From positions 62,001-126,000 of the forward strand of contig CAYFLR010000004.1 of assembly GCA_964343805.1 (NCBI GenBank): DNA of 64,000 bases. Reading direction: 5' to 3'. Position numbers and translations under genes: made by a program. Below the pieces are notes generated by a model. The model did no database searches and was not told the origin of the DNA. It saw nothing but the letters and a program-made list of their open reading frames with translations. The stretch is from CAYFLR01 sp964343805 (lineage in GTDB: Bacteria > Bdellovibrionota_B > Oligoflexia > CAYFLR01). Shown piece after piece: positions 18,787 to 29,700 of this stretch (positions are counted from its first letter, which is position 1; every line of letters begins with the position of its first letter).

Positions 18787-19770
18787 TTGAAAATATTTTT
18801 ATTAACAGGTTTTGCATTATTAAATATTCTATTCTCGCTGAGTTGTTCTACCTCCCATACAGGTGATAGTGCTCACTTGCCAATCATTTATTTAATCGAA
18901 TCTGGACAGACAGAAATATTTAATATTAAAAACTCAAAGCATCTAACGGTCATCGATATTGATCGAAAAACTCTCAGTGGAAATCCCTGGATTTATAAAC
19001 CTCACCGAAAACGAAATAATTTATGGAAAAAAAATAATAAAGACTTGTGCCCTTTAAAACTTCATGTGACTTGTAAAGAAAAGAAAAAATATTCAGTGAC
19101 ACTCCCATCAGATATCACTTTTTATATGCCAAAATGGGAGAGTTTTAAATGTAATGAGGATAAATATGATAAAATTAACAAAATCACTGCCTCTTGCCCA
19201 CCTTGCCCCTCTAAAAACTTTTGTGGTTTTGGAGCCTATAGAAATTTTAAAATATTCTCCAAAAATGCAGCTACTTTAAACCTAGATCATCTGGTAGATC
19301 CCTATTCCCCTAAGAAGAAACGAACAAGGATTTTCTACGATGGAGATCAAACTGATTTGGCCTCTGCGAGAAAATTGGGTTTGATGGAGATCTCTCCTAC
19401 TCGAATACTTTGGTCGTTTCAGCTATCCCTTATGCCTGGGTTAGGTCTTGGTTATTTGATTCAAAATGCTTGGTTAGAAAAGGGGTGGATGTTTACCATC
19501 CTTGATGGACTTCTTCTTCTTTGGGCCAAGCAGCTATGGGCAGCAGAAGATACCTTTTCTAATAAGTCTAAGTTAACTCAATTTATTATTTCTGTTTCTA
19601 GTATTGGTAGTTTAAGGTTTTATGCTGCCCTAGATGCTGTATATTGGCCTGTACGTGTGGCAGGCCGTCCTCATCTTTATGCCTCTAATACCAACTTCAC
19701 CTTGTTACCTTTAGTCACTTCCTTTAATCAGAAAGTTTATCCAGGGATGCTTTTTTCCTACAACTTCTAA
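18787..19770 (+). CDS. Uncharacterised cysteine-containing lipoprotein
   Basis: I do not recognise this 327-residue protein. It starts at a TTG and has a signal sequence ending in a lipobox-like LSCS. The middle holds several cysteines (CPLKLHVTC, SCPPCPSKNFCGFG) that could form disulfides in the periplasm. The C-terminal third has two hydrophobic segments (LMPGLGLGYLIQNAW and FTILDGLLLLWAKQLW), similar in feel to small integral membrane repeats of unknown function. The start codon follows the kinase stop by three bases, so the two may be co-expressed. Confidence 0.6.
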   Translation: MKIFLLTGFALLNILFSLSCSTSHTGDSAHLPIIYLIESGQTEIFNIKNSKHLTVIDIDRKTLSGNPWIYKPHRKRNNLWKKNNKDLCPLKLHVTCKEKKKYSVTLPSDITFYMPKWESFKCNEDKYDKINKITASCPPCPSKNFCGFGAYRNFKIFSKNAATLNLDHLVDPYSPKKKRTRIFYDGDQTDLASARKLGLMEISPTRILWSFQLSLMPGLGLGYLIQNAWLEKGWMFTILDGLLLLWAKQLWAAEDTFSNKSKLTQFIISVSSIGSLRFYAALDAVYWPVRVAGRPHLYASNTNFTLLPLVTSFNQKVYPGMLFSYNF

Positions 19771-19866
19771 AAATTAGTATGAAATATGGTCCAAGATGTG
19801 ATACGAATTTTGGTGCGTGAATCAGTTGTATAAGTTTGAACTTTGGATAGAGAAGGGATGGTTACT

Positions 19867-21495
19867 ATGCCGGTTCTTGAGAGTAAGATTGATCGACAAT
19901 CTACGTCATTTCTGAATAACCAAGAAGTGAACTTGGGGTTAATCAGTGAACTTGAGGAGAAGTTAAAGAGTGTCAGCGAAGGAGGCGGTGGAAAAGCTTT
20001 AGATAAACACCGTAAACGAGGAAAGCTCTTTGTTAGAGATAGAATAGAATCTTTGATTGATGAAGGGACTTCATTTTTAGAACTTTCTTCTTTAGCTGCA
20101 TGGGAAATGTATGATAACCAGGCTCCTTGTTCTGGTATGGTGACAGGAATTGGTAGAGTGTCTGGGGTCAACTGCATGATCGTTGCAAATGATGCAACCG
20201 TTAAAGGGGGAACCTATTTTCCCACTACTGTCAAAAAGCATTTGAGAGCTCAAGAAATTGCTATGCAGAATCGACTGCCCTGTATTTACCTAGTTGATAG
20301 TGGGGGCGCTTACCTACCTTTACAGGCTGAAGTATTCCCTGATAAGGAGCATTTTGGCCGTATTTTCTACAACCAAGCTTGTATGAGTTCAAAAGGAATC
20401 ACTCAAATTGCGGTAGTGATGGGAAGCTGTACTGCTGGTGGAGCCTATGTTCCTGCCATGAGCGATGAATCAGTGATTGTTCGTAATCAAGGAACTATCT
20501 TTTTAGGTGGTCCTCCTTTGGTAAAAGCCGCAACAGGTGAAGAGGTCACTGCGGAAGAACTGGGTGGCGGAGATGTTCACACTCGTAAATCTGGTGTTTC
20601 AGATTACTTAGCTAATAACGATGAACATGCATTAGAAATAACTCGAGAGATTGTGGCGAATCTCAGTCATAACTTAGATCAAGGTCGATTGAAATACCCA
20701 CTTTATCCCCGTTTTGAAATTGAAGAGCCTCTTTTTGAAAGTGATGATCTTTTAGGAATCATTCCCCCCGATTTAAAGACTCCCTTTGAAATTAGGGAAA
20801 TCATTGCTCGCATTGTGGATGGTTCTCTGTTTCATGAGTTTAAACCTCTTTATGGAACCACCTTAGTTTGTGGATTTGCGCGCATTTTTGGTTACCCAGT
20901 GGGCATTATCGCCAACAATGGTATTTTGTTTAGCGAGAGTGCCGAGAAAGCAGCTCACTTTATTGAGCTATGTGAAAAAAGAGACACTCCTTTAGTCTTT
21001 TTACAAAATATCACCGGTTTTATGGTGGGAAGAGACTATGAGCATGGAGGTATAGCTAAACATGGAGCTAAAATGGTTACGGCGGTAGCTTCCACCAAGT
21101 TAGCAAAATTTACTGTCATTGTGGGTGGGTCTTTTGGTGCGGGCAATTATGGAATGTGTGGTCGTGCTTATAATCCACGCTATTTATTTATGTGGCCCAA
21201 TGCCCGCATGTCTATAATGGGCGGAGAGCAGGCTGCAGGAGTCCTCACTCAAGTGAAAGCCAATCAAATGAAAAAAGAGGGAAAAGATGTAACCGATGCC
21301 GTATTAGACGACATTAGATCTTCCATTTTAGCCTCCTATGAAAAAGAAGCCTCTCCCTATTTCTGCACTGCCAGGCTGATGGATGATGGAGTTATCAATC
21401 CTGTGGATACACGAAAAGTTTTAGGTCTCTGCCTTGAAAGTGTCCGTTACGGAGATCAAAGCCATGAGGATGGTTTTGGTATTTTCAGAATGTAA
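19867..21495 (+). CDS. mccB: Methylcrotonyl-CoA carboxylase carboxyltransferase subunit
   Basis: This 542-residue protein is the acyl-CoA carboxyltransferase half of 3-methylcrotonyl-CoA carboxylase in leucine breakdown. The family pattern includes GGGKALDKHRKRGKL, YLVDSGGAYLPLQAEVFPD, MGSCTAGGAYVPAMSDE, FLGGPPLVKAATGE and FLQNITGFMVGRDYE. These resemble MccB/LiuB rather than propionyl-CoA carboxylase PccB. The ATG at 19867 is nine bases after AGAAGGG; in-frame TTG (19843) and ATG (19858) alternatives exist. The next genes complete the pathway. Confidence 0.92.
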   Translation: MPVLESKIDRQSTSFLNNQEVNLGLISELEEKLKSVSEGGGGKALDKHRKRGKLFVRDRIESLIDEGTSFLELSSLAAWEMYDNQAPCSGMVTGIGRVSGVNCMIVANDATVKGGTYFPTTVKKHLRAQEIAMQNRLPCIYLVDSGGAYLPLQAEVFPDKEHFGRIFYNQACMSSKGITQIAVVMGSCTAGGAYVPAMSDESVIVRNQGTIFLGGPPLVKAATGEEVTAEELGGGDVHTRKSGVSDYLANNDEHALEITREIVANLSHNLDQGRLKYPLYPRFEIEEPLFESDDLLGIIPPDLKTPFEIREIIARIVDGSLFHEFKPLYGTTLVCGFARIFGYPVGIIANNGILFSESAEKAAHFIELCEKRDTPLVFLQNITGFMVGRDYEHGGIAKHGAKMVTAVASTKLAKFTVIVGGSFGAGNYGMCGRAYNPRYLFMWPNARMSIMGGEQAAGVLTQVKANQMKKEGKDVTDAVLDDIRSSILASYEKEASPYFCTARLMDDGVINPVDTRKVLGLCLESVRYGDQSHEDGFGIFRM

Positions 21496-21533
21496 ATCTT
21501 TGGTTGTTAACTATTTATTCAAAAGGATAGTTT

Positions 21534-22325
21534 ATGAGTTTAAATAATTACGAAACGGTTAAACTGGAAAGTAAAGATGGGATTTTAACCATCACCATTG
21601 ATCGTCCTACCGTTAAAAATGCTTTCAATCCTCAGATGATTGCAGAGCTCACAGATATTTTTAAGGGTCCCGTTCGCGACGAGAATATTAGTCTGATTGC
21701 TCTAAAAAGTGTCGGAGATGTTTTTTGCAGTGGTGCGGATCTTAATTGGATGAAAGAAACCCTAGAGTATTCCTATGATGAGAACATTGCGGATGCCAAT
21801 CGTTTGTCTACGATGTTTGATTTGATTGATCGTTGCGAAAAACCGGTAGTCGCAGCTGTTCAAGGTTTTGCTTTGGGTGGTGGAGTGGGCTTAGTTAGTG
21901 TGTGTGATTATGTGATTGCCGCTGAAAGAGCAAAATTTTCTCTGTCTGAAGTCCGTATTGGCCTCATACCTGCTTGCATCGGCCCTTTTGTTTTAGATAA
22001 GATTGGCTCCTCGTGGTGTCGTTCTTTATTTCTCTCAGCGGAAAGATTTACTGCTGAGAGAGCACTCCAAATAGGATTAATTCATGATGTGGTCGAAAAT
22101 GATAAACTTTATGATCGACTTGATGAGGTCTGTAAAAATATCAGAAGTTGTTCTTCTTTGGCTGTTAACACCGCTAAAAAATTCTTAAGAGAGTTAAAAA
22201 GTCTTGATTTTGATGGAAAGCAAACTCTGGCTGCCAAAACGTTGGCTGAAATTAGAGTCACCGATGAAACTCAAGAGGGGCTGAAAGCATTTTTAGAAAA
22301 GAGGGCACCTGCATGGAAAAAATAG
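21534..22325 (+). CDS. liuC: Methylglutaconyl-CoA hydratase (enoyl-CoA hydratase family)
   Basis: This 263-residue crotonase-fold enzyme hydrates 3-methylglutaconyl-CoA to HMG-CoA. The oxyanion-hole segments are DVFCSGADLNWMKE and GFALGGGVGLVSVCDYVIA; GADLNWM is typical of the methylglutaconyl-CoA hydratase group. LSEVRIGLIPACI carries the usual catalytic-loop glutamate. The gene lies between the carboxylase subunit genes and overlaps the start of mccA by 13 bases, so its place in leucine catabolism is well supported. Confidence 0.88.
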   Translation: MSLNNYETVKLESKDGILTITIDRPTVKNAFNPQMIAELTDIFKGPVRDENISLIALKSVGDVFCSGADLNWMKETLEYSYDENIADANRLSTMFDLIDRCEKPVVAAVQGFALGGGVGLVSVCDYVIAAERAKFSLSEVRIGLIPACIGPFVLDKIGSSWCRSLFLSAERFTAERALQIGLIHDVVENDKLYDRLDEVCKNIRSCSSLAVNTAKKFLRELKSLDFDGKQTLAAKTLAEIRVTDETQEGLKAFLEKRAPAWKK

Positions 22326-23885
22326 ATTACAAAGATCAAGTCTGCCTGGTTGTGAATCGAGGTGAAATTGCTTGTCGTATTTTCGATAGCTGTAAAAAGC
22401 TTGGAATTAAAACCATTGCTGTGGCTGCCTTAGATGAAGAAGAGGCTCGTCATGCCAATCTTGCTGATGAGAAAGTTCTTCTTGAGGGAGAAACTTTGGA
22501 GAGCACCTACCTCAATCAACAACTATTAATGGATATTGCCAAAGAAAAAAATGTCACCCTCGTTCATCCAGGTTATGGATTTTTGGCAGAGAATGCTGAG
22601 TTTGCTGGTTTAGTTAAAGATTCTGGATTTACTTGGGTCGGACCCAATAAAGAAGCCATTTTAAATATGGGTTCAAAAATTGTATCTAAGCAAATTGCGA
22701 TTGATGCAGGAGTTCCGGTACTGCCTTGGGCAAAATTCAAAAAGGAATCTGATGAAGAGATCATCAAGATAGCAGATGAAGTAGGTTACCCCCTATTAGT
22801 AAAAGCTTCTGGTGGTGGTGGTGGAAAAGGAATGCGTTTGGTAGAGTCAAAAGATCGTTTACTAGAGGCGATTGATCTAGCTTCCTCTGAAGCAGCAGCC
22901 AGTTTTAATGATCCCACTGTCTTTTTGGAGCGCTATGTTGAATTTCCGAGACATATAGAAGTTCAGGTATTTGGAGATAATCATGGCAATGCGGTACATC
23001 TTTTTGATCGAGAATGTTCGGCTCAAAGGCGGCATCAAAAAATAATTGAAGAAGCCCCCGCCTTGAATTTACCTGATGATGTCAGGCAAAGAATGCATGA
23101 GAGTGCCGTTTTGTTGACCAAACACATTAAGTATGAAGGAGCAGGGACGGTTGAATATATTTTTGATGGAAAGGATATTTTCTTTCTTNNNNNNNNNNGT
23201 TGGTGCTGGGACGGTTGAGTTTTTAGTCGATGAGGATATGTCTTTTTACTTTCTGGAGGTTAATACCCGTCTTCAGGTAGAGCATCCCGTTACGGAAATG
23301 ATCACCAATCTTGATTTAGTGGAGCTGCAGTTAAATATTGCTTTAGGCCAAGAGCTGCCTTTCGAGCAGCAAGATATTGAAAAAAGTGGACATGCTATTG
23401 AGTGTCGAATCTATGCTGAGGACCCAAGTTTTCAATTCATGCCAAGCCCAGGACCTATTCAAAAATTGGATTGGCCCATGTGTAGAAATGTGCGTATTGA
23501 CACCGGGGTTTTAGAAGGTCAGATAGTTTCTACCAAATACGACCCTATGATAGCTAAGGTGACCTCTTTTGAACAGGATAAAGAATCTGCTGTAGTTACT
23601 ATGGTACATGCCTTAAGTGAACTTACCCTTCTTGGTTTTCCTCATAATGTTTCTTTTTTAAAAAAACTTTTGGCTGAACCCTGTTTTCGGGAGTCCACTC
23701 TCACGACCAATTGGATAGAAAAAAACTTATCCGAAATTCTGGGTAAAGAAAACTTAACTGATGATCAAATTTTGAATTTTGCTGCCAGTGCCTTACAGCT
23801 TAAAAAGCATCAAAAAAAGAGCTCTCACCCATTGGAAAATGGAATTAAGGCCCAAGTGTCATTATTTGAGGAAATTAAATTATGA
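22313..23885 (+). CDS. mccA: Methylcrotonyl-CoA carboxylase biotin carboxylase subunit (interrupted by suspect gap)
   Basis: Biotin carboxylase domains are clear: VNRGEIACRIFDS, HPGYGFLAENAEFA, KASGGGGGKGMR (ATP-grasp loop), FDRECSAQRRHQKIIEEAPA, EVNTRLQVEHPVTE and the C-terminal domain with GHAIECRIYAEDP. Ten N's at 23189-23198 interrupt it. The text before the gap (GAGTVEYIFDGKDIFFL) and after it (GAGTVEFLVDEDMSFYFL) are two versions of the same segment, so the join overlaps itself or mixes two sources. Unlike most MccA proteins this one stops without a biotinyl domain; that domain is encoded by the next gene, which overlaps by four bases. Confidence 0.85.
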
Positions 23886-24343
23886 AATATCAAATGACTT
23901 TTAATAGCGAGAATTACATCGTTGAAACTGCCAATGAGCAAATTAATCTCTTCTATAAGAATGAAAAGGTCGCCTGTCTCCCGTGGTCAGAGGTCAAGGA
24001 AGGGGGAGTTTCCGTATCATTTGATAAAGACCTGGTGTTTTATAAAGGGCAAAAAGAGCATTATTACTTTAAATTAGATAAGGTAAAAAATACGGGAGGA
24101 GAAGAGAGTTCCAGTGTTAATCCCAATGAGGTGGTTAGCCCCATTCCCGGAACTGTGGTAAAATTAGTAAGTGCTAAAGATGACGAAGTTAAAAAAGGTC
24201 AATTGCTACTCATTGTGGAAGCAATGAAAATGCAATATGAGATTTGTGCTGAAAAAGAGGGGGTACTGAAAGATGTGCTCGTTTCTGAAGGCCAAGGGGT
24301 TGCTTTGGGAGAACGCTTGGTATTATTTAAAGAAGAGTCATAA
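23882..24343 (+). CDS. Separate biotin carboxyl carrier protein of the methylcrotonyl-CoA carboxylase
   Basis: This 153-residue protein has a C-terminal biotinyl domain with VVSPIPGTVVKLV and the biotinylation site VEAMKMQYE, the lysine of AMKM being the modified residue. The N-terminal 75 residues resemble the linker that normally joins the carboxylase and biotinyl domains inside MccA. The start overlaps the mccA stop, and its stop overlaps the next start (TAATG), indicating tight translational coupling. The carboxylase is therefore split into three polypeptides here. Confidence 0.88.
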   Translation: MKYQMTFNSENYIVETANEQINLFYKNEKVACLPWSEVKEGGVSVSFDKDLVFYKGQKEHYYFKLDKVKNTGGEESSSVNPNEVVSPIPGTVVKLVSAKDDEVKKGQLLLIVEAMKMQYEICAEKEGVLKDVLVSEGQGVALGERLVLFKEES

Positions 24344-25303
24344 TGAAAATGGTTGAAGTTGTTGAAGTGGGACCACGTGATGGATTACAGAATTCTATGG
24401 TCCTCCTTTCCCCTGCTAAAAGATATAAATTGATCAAAAAGCTTTTTTTAGCTGGGTTTCGACATATTGAGGCGGGCTCTTTTGTGCGTGGTGATTTGAT
24501 TCCTCAAATGGCCGGTGCTGATCAGCTTATGAATTCCATTATTAAAGATAAGATTAGCTCTCACNNNNNNNNNNCACGCTGACTTTTGGTTTTTAGTCCC
24601 CAACTTACAGGGTTTAAAAAATGCACTTAAAGCAGGAGTTAGAAACCTGGCTTTTTTTACCGCCACCAGTGATACCTTCAATTTGAAAAACATTCGCATG
24701 TCGGTAAAAAAGAGTCTGGAGCGAATTGCCAAAATGATTGGCAAATTGCAAGAGGGTGGATATGAGTGTATTCCCTTTTCAGAATCTTGGGAGCTTCCAA
24801 AGCATCAAAAAGCTGTTAAAATTCGTCTTTATATTTCTACTGTGATCCACTGCCCTTATGAGGGTCATCAATCCGTTGATAAATTAATGAACATCCTCGA
24901 ATGGGTGGATAAAGCTGGTTTAAATGATTTTATATCCCAAGTATGTCTCGGTGATACTATCGGCGAGGGGACACCTAAAAAATGGAAGGATATTTTTAGT
25001 CAAATAAAAGCATCTGAGTATGCTATGCACTGTCATGATACTTATGGCACTGCTTTGGCAAGTATTTATGAAGGTCTTTCTCAAGGGGTTAGTGTGTTTG
25101 ATAGCTCTTTGGGGGGATTGGGAGGTTGTCCTTATGCAAAAGGAGCGGCTGGAAATTTAGCTACCGAAGACTTAATTCACTTCTTAGAGAACGAGGGTCT
25201 CTCATCAAATGTAAAACTCGACAAGTTATTTGAAGTCTTTGACCTGCTCAAAGATGAATATATAAATAACTTATCCCATGTTTATCAAGCCTGTAATATC
25301 TAG
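24343..25303 (+). CDS. Hydroxymethylglutaryl-CoA lyase (interrupted by assembly gap)
   Basis: This TIM-barrel lyase splits HMG-CoA into acetyl-CoA and acetoacetate, the last step of leucine degradation. It shows VEVGPRDGLQN at the start, HCHDTYG (metal-binding histidines), and the active-site loop GGLGGCPYAKGAAGN with the catalytic cysteine, followed by LATEDLI. Ten N's at 24565-24574 remove a short piece; the sequence resumes as HADFWFLVPNLQG in another frame, consistent with an arbitrary gap size. It is the last gene of the leucine cluster. Confidence 0.92.
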
Positions 25304-25354
25304 CAATACAGTATTTAATTTGACCTATCTTATTAATTCTGCGACAATATTTGT

Positions 25355-25624
25355 ATGTATTACGATGATGATGAAGTCACAATATCGAGCCAAGGTGAAG
25401 GACTACTGAGTTCCATTGCAGACGGGATGTCCAGGCCTACCTATGATATTTTTGGACATTTCATAGATGGCCATCTGCTATTCGCCCTGTTTGCGGGAGC
25501 TATTTTCTTCTTTTTTCATAAAGGGGGAAATACTTTACGTGGTGTTATTTTAGGTGGATCCGTGATGGCAAGTCGGTATGTGATTCCACCCATTATGAAT
25601 CTTATTTCCACCTATTTATTCTAA
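25355..25624 (+). CDS. Small hypothetical membrane protein
   Basis: I do not recognise this 89-residue protein. It has an acidic N terminus (YYDDDEVTIS), then two hydrophobic segments (about residues 40-57 and 64-88) with HKGGNTLRG between them, suggesting a two-helix inner-membrane protein. No strong ribosome site is seen. It stands alone between the leucine cluster and the Rnf promoter and is read in the same direction as both. Confidence 0.5.
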   Translation: MYYDDDEVTISSQGEGLLSSIADGMSRPTYDIFGHFIDGHLLFALFAGAIFFFFHKGGNTLRGVILGGSVMASRYVIPPIMNLISTYLF

Positions 25625-25761
25625 ATCCCTAGATTCCATCAAAACTGCCTATTTTTTGAGCTATTTAATCTGGTTGTGTAGCCTTTTTTCGTTGAATTAC
25701 AGGTGAATCGTACAAACACTTAAAACCTCTGAAAAAAAAACAGTTTTATGTAAATAAGGTA

Positions 25762-25789
25762 TTGTTTTTTGCATGTAAAACTATATAAT
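25762..25789 (+). promoter_or_regulatory. Sigma-70-type promoter of the rnf operon
   Basis: TTGTTT (25762-25767) and a perfect TATAAT (25784-25789) are separated by 16 bases, 43 bases before the rnfB ATG. It is the best sigma-70 match noted in the window and lies in the only sizeable intergenic gap (196 bases) before the fifteen-kilobase run of tightly spaced genes to 40565. Confidence 0.6.
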
Positions 25790-25832
25790 CCAAGACGTTC
25801 ATATAATCAACCTCGTAGGAGTGTCCCGAGAA

Positions 25833-26705
25833 ATGGGCATTTTGGGTATATTAATTGCAGCCTTAATTATGCTTCTCTTAGGATTTATCCTATCCTCAAT
25901 TTTAGCAATCGCAAATCGTAAACTTTATGTATATGAAGATCCCAGAATTGATCTCATTGAAGACATTTTGCCCAGTGCCAATTGCGGAGCCTGTGGATTA
26001 CCTGGTTGTAGGAATTTTGCTGAATCAGTAGTCAAAGGTGTCATCACCCCTGCGGATTGTACTGTTAGTAGCTCGGAAGATCGTGAACAGATAGCTGAGC
26101 TATTGGGAGTCGATGCCGGTAATAACCAGAAAAAAGTGGCTCGCCTGGCATGTCATGGGGGAACTAATACTGCTCGCCAAAGAGCTCGATACGAGGGTAT
26201 TAAAAGCTGCCGTGCTGCTTCATTAGTAGCTGGAGGTGGGAAGGGTTGTGTTTGGGGTTGCCTCGGTTTGGAAGATTGTTATGTTGCCTGTGATTTTGAT
26301 GCCATCACAATGGATCAAAATAGTCTACCGGTGGTTGATATTGATAAATGTACTTCCTGTGGAGACTGTGTGGATGCCTGTCCTCAAAATCTCTTCTCAA
26401 TACAACCTATAAACCATCATTTATGGGTTGCTTGTAGCAACCTGTCCTCTGCTGATTTAGCTGAAAATGAATGTAAAGTTGCTTGCACCGCGTGCAATCG
26501 CTGTGTTCTTGATGCCGATAGTGAATTACTTGAAATGACCCTCAATTTGCCTCGTGTCAATTATCAATATAACCAGTTAGCGAGCCAGAGAATTATTGAA
26601 AGATGTCCTACTGGTGCCATTGTCTGGTTTGATAAAGATAACAGGATGAAAAAGGGTGGAGCGGCAAAGAAAATAATTCGAAACTCTCCCTTACCAATAG
26701 GGTAG
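25833..26705 (+). CDS. rnfB: Rnf complex subunit B (ferredoxin-type Fe-S protein)
   Basis: RnfB takes or gives electrons to ferredoxin in the ion-pumping Rnf complex. It has an N-terminal membrane anchor (GILGILIAALIMLLLGFILS), the Rnf-specific cluster motif NCGACGLPGCRNFAE, then a C-terminal ferredoxin region with CVWGCLGLEDCYVAC, CTSCGDCVDACP and CTACNRCV/CPTGAI. The ATG at 25833 gives the canonical start; a GTG at 25821 overlaps the AGGAG ribosome site and is unlikely. In most genomes rnfB sits next to rnfC or rnfA, but here a giant PFOR-like gene is inserted right after it. Confidence 0.93.
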   Translation: MGILGILIAALIMLLLGFILSSILAIANRKLYVYEDPRIDLIEDILPSANCGACGLPGCRNFAESVVKGVITPADCTVSSSEDREQIAELLGVDAGNNQKKVARLACHGGTNTARQRARYEGIKSCRAASLVAGGGKGCVWGCLGLEDCYVACDFDAITMDQNSLPVVDIDKCTSCGDCVDACPQNLFSIQPINHHLWVACSNLSSADLAENECKVACTACNRCVLDADSELLEMTLNLPRVNYQYNQLASQRIIERCPTGAIVWFDKDNRMKKGGAAKKIIRNSPLPIG

Positions 26706-26729
26706 TGACTAATCAGTTATGGTGAAACT

Positions 26730-29700
26730 ATGTTTTTTCGAAAAGCTAAAAAAGAAACGTCTCGATCCAATATCTTAGAAATGGGACAGGGCAATCATCT
26801 TTTAGTTAAGCAGTTAAATCTCATAACAAAGCACTTTGCTATTGAGAAAAGTTTTGTAACAGCTCCATTATTAGGAGCTTTAAATAATGTTAAAAATCTT
26901 GACGCTCACCTTACATTGCACCAAGGAACCCTATCTTCAGTGAGTAGTATTGCTGCCGGTCTGGTTGGAGGTGGACAGCGAGTTGCAAATTTCGTCAGTG
27001 GGAGAGGGGAGCTTTTTGGGTGTCTGAATAGTATTGCCGGTAGGCAGTTGCCAATGGTTTTTAATTTATCTACTCATAGTTTTGATCGGGCCTATCAGAC
27101 TCGGACGAGTAACCATCAAGCCTATCATCAAATTGCCCCTTTCAAAGGGCTGCAACTTTTTGCTAAAGATATTCAGGAACTGATTGATTTTAATTTGATT
27201 GCTTACCATGTATCTGAAAAATTATTGATTCCTTCTGTTGTGGCATATGATGGAGGCATAATTGATACACAATATGCTCCAGCGAGCCTTATTTCACAAG
27301 AGGACTTGGGTCAATTTATTGGAAATTGTGAAGATGTAATTGATTGTGAAACTCAAGCTCACAGTATGATTTTTGGACCCCATCGAAGACGGATTCCTGA
27401 GTATTGGAATGTAGATGCTGCACTGGGAACCGGAGGAAACGAACGTAATTCTATTCTATCTAAAAGTGATTGTGGTTATAACGAATTTACTCTCTTTCAT
27501 TTAGAGAGTGTATTGAAGTCGGGTTTAAAGCAGTTTGTCTCTTTGACGGGGCGCAAGTATGAATTAATAGAATCCTATAAAACTGAAGATGCTGACTATT
27601 TAATCGTATGTCAGGGAGCATTGCGTTCTTCAGCTAAAGAGATAGTTGAATATTTCCGACAGAAGGACATTTCTATTGGGGCAGTAGGACTTCCTATTTG
27701 GCATCCCTTTCCGGCAAAGGAGTTAGCAAACTTTTTAGTTGGTAAAAAAGGAATTACTGTATTAGAAAACTTACCTACCTATTTGAATGATTCCCCTATA
27801 CTCTCTGCTATCAGGTCTCTTTTGAGCCAATGCATCGAGGGCTCCTCTGGTCTTCCTTTAATTAAAAATTTAAAGAACTTTCCCTCTCTATATCAAGTTC
27901 ACTATGATCATCAGAGTCGTATATTAGATTTGATTCAATCAGTTGCTAATATGTTGCCCGAGGGTAAGAAAAAAGCAGCTCAATCCATAAATGCTCAGTA
28001 TATTCCTGAAGTCAACGATTACCCTAAATTAGAGATATACAAGCAGCAAATTTTAGATAATTACCCTCACTTGGAGCAGAAGGATTTTAAACCTGAAACA
28101 AGTGATGACTCTTTAGCTTCTGTAAACCCTTCAGTTACACGTATTTCTTTTCTAGTTGACGATTATCAAAAAGGTGAGGAATTAGGTTTTGGGTTTCTTT
28201 CACTTTGTTATAAACAATTCACTCTCTATGGCAAAGGACGGATGAGGGAGGTTCATTTTGTCAAGCAAGGAATGGTGAACTCTTTTGATATGCTTTTAAG
28301 TTTACAAAGTAACTTATCAGACCCCCTTTCCTATCCCCCCTCATTACTCATAGTTGACCCCAATGTAAAGAGCATAGACCCTGCTGATATAGCTTCCATG
28401 CAGAAAAACGGGAATATTCTAATTCTAGGAAAAGAAGCTCCTAATAAAGAGTTTATGACTCAACTCTTTTCTCATAAAACCCTTCTGGAAGAAAAAGAAA
28501 TATCACTTTTTCAGCTTTTAATAAGACCTCAGGGAGAGATGGAGCATTTTGGTTCCTTTGTAGAGCGTCAGACAATTTGGGGTGGGTTTTGGGCTTTAAC
28601 TCCACTGTTATCCCATCTTAAGATGAACAGTAAAGAACTGCTTAAAATTTGGAAGGCTTATTTATTAAAGTTTGCCGAACATAATGAAAAATCAGCTGCC
28701 TGGGTCAAAGCGAGTTTTCATCAGTTCAGTTATGGTATTGAAAGCTGTCTTCCCGTTTCCTTTGATGATATTCAATCTCTCGAATTTAAGCAAATTGAGA
28801 TTAAAGATCAGCCTTTTGCAGGGAAAAGAAAGGATGCTTCTGGACCCGGTTGGAATCCCTATCAATTTTTCTCCTTAGTAGAATCTAAATGCAGTACTCC
28901 AGCACTGGCTATGGGATTGCTTCCTCCTGAAACCGGTAAATTATATAATCGCTTTTTGAACATTAGTGAGTTGCCTGTTTTGGATAATAAACTCTGCAGT
29001 GGATGCGGTCTGTGTTTCACTCTCTGTCCAGATAGTGCCATTCCCGCCAGAGTTTCTGAAATTACCTCATTGCTTGATACAGCCATGATTCTAGCAGTAA
29101 AAAAGGGGAAAAAGTTCACAGAGGTTCCAAAACTATTGCGTAATCTGGAATCCGAATGGTTGAAACTTATTCGTGGTGCTCTTCTGGAACAACAAAATGT
29201 TTGGATAAACCCCCTTTTGTTACTAAAAGAGGTAGAAGAAGCACTCATTGAGGGATGCTCTTCATCTTTAAAGTCTGTGATTACCCATGAGTTAGAGGTC
29301 TTTTTAAAACCTATATACGGTTTAAATTTAGTAGTTACTGAGCCTTTCTATAATAAGGTGATAAGTGAGAAAAAAGGAAAAGGTGGTTTATTAGTACTAC
29401 CTATCGATCCCTACAAATGCAAAGATTGTGGTGTCTGTGTAGAAAATTGTCCGGATCGAGCTCTAAAGAGTGTTCCTCTTACTCAGAGTTTGTTTGAAAA
29501 TTCTCATCTGCAAATTGAAACAGTGAGAGAACTGGATAATACCCCGGAGCTCTTTTTAGATGAATCATCCAAATCTTTGGTTCATGGATTAAATTTACTT
29601 GATAAACACTCTTATCGTACTTTATCTGGCGGGGATGATGTCTGTGGAGGGTGTGAACAAAAAGCTATCGCCCATCTATTTATGTCCACCGTAGAGTCCT

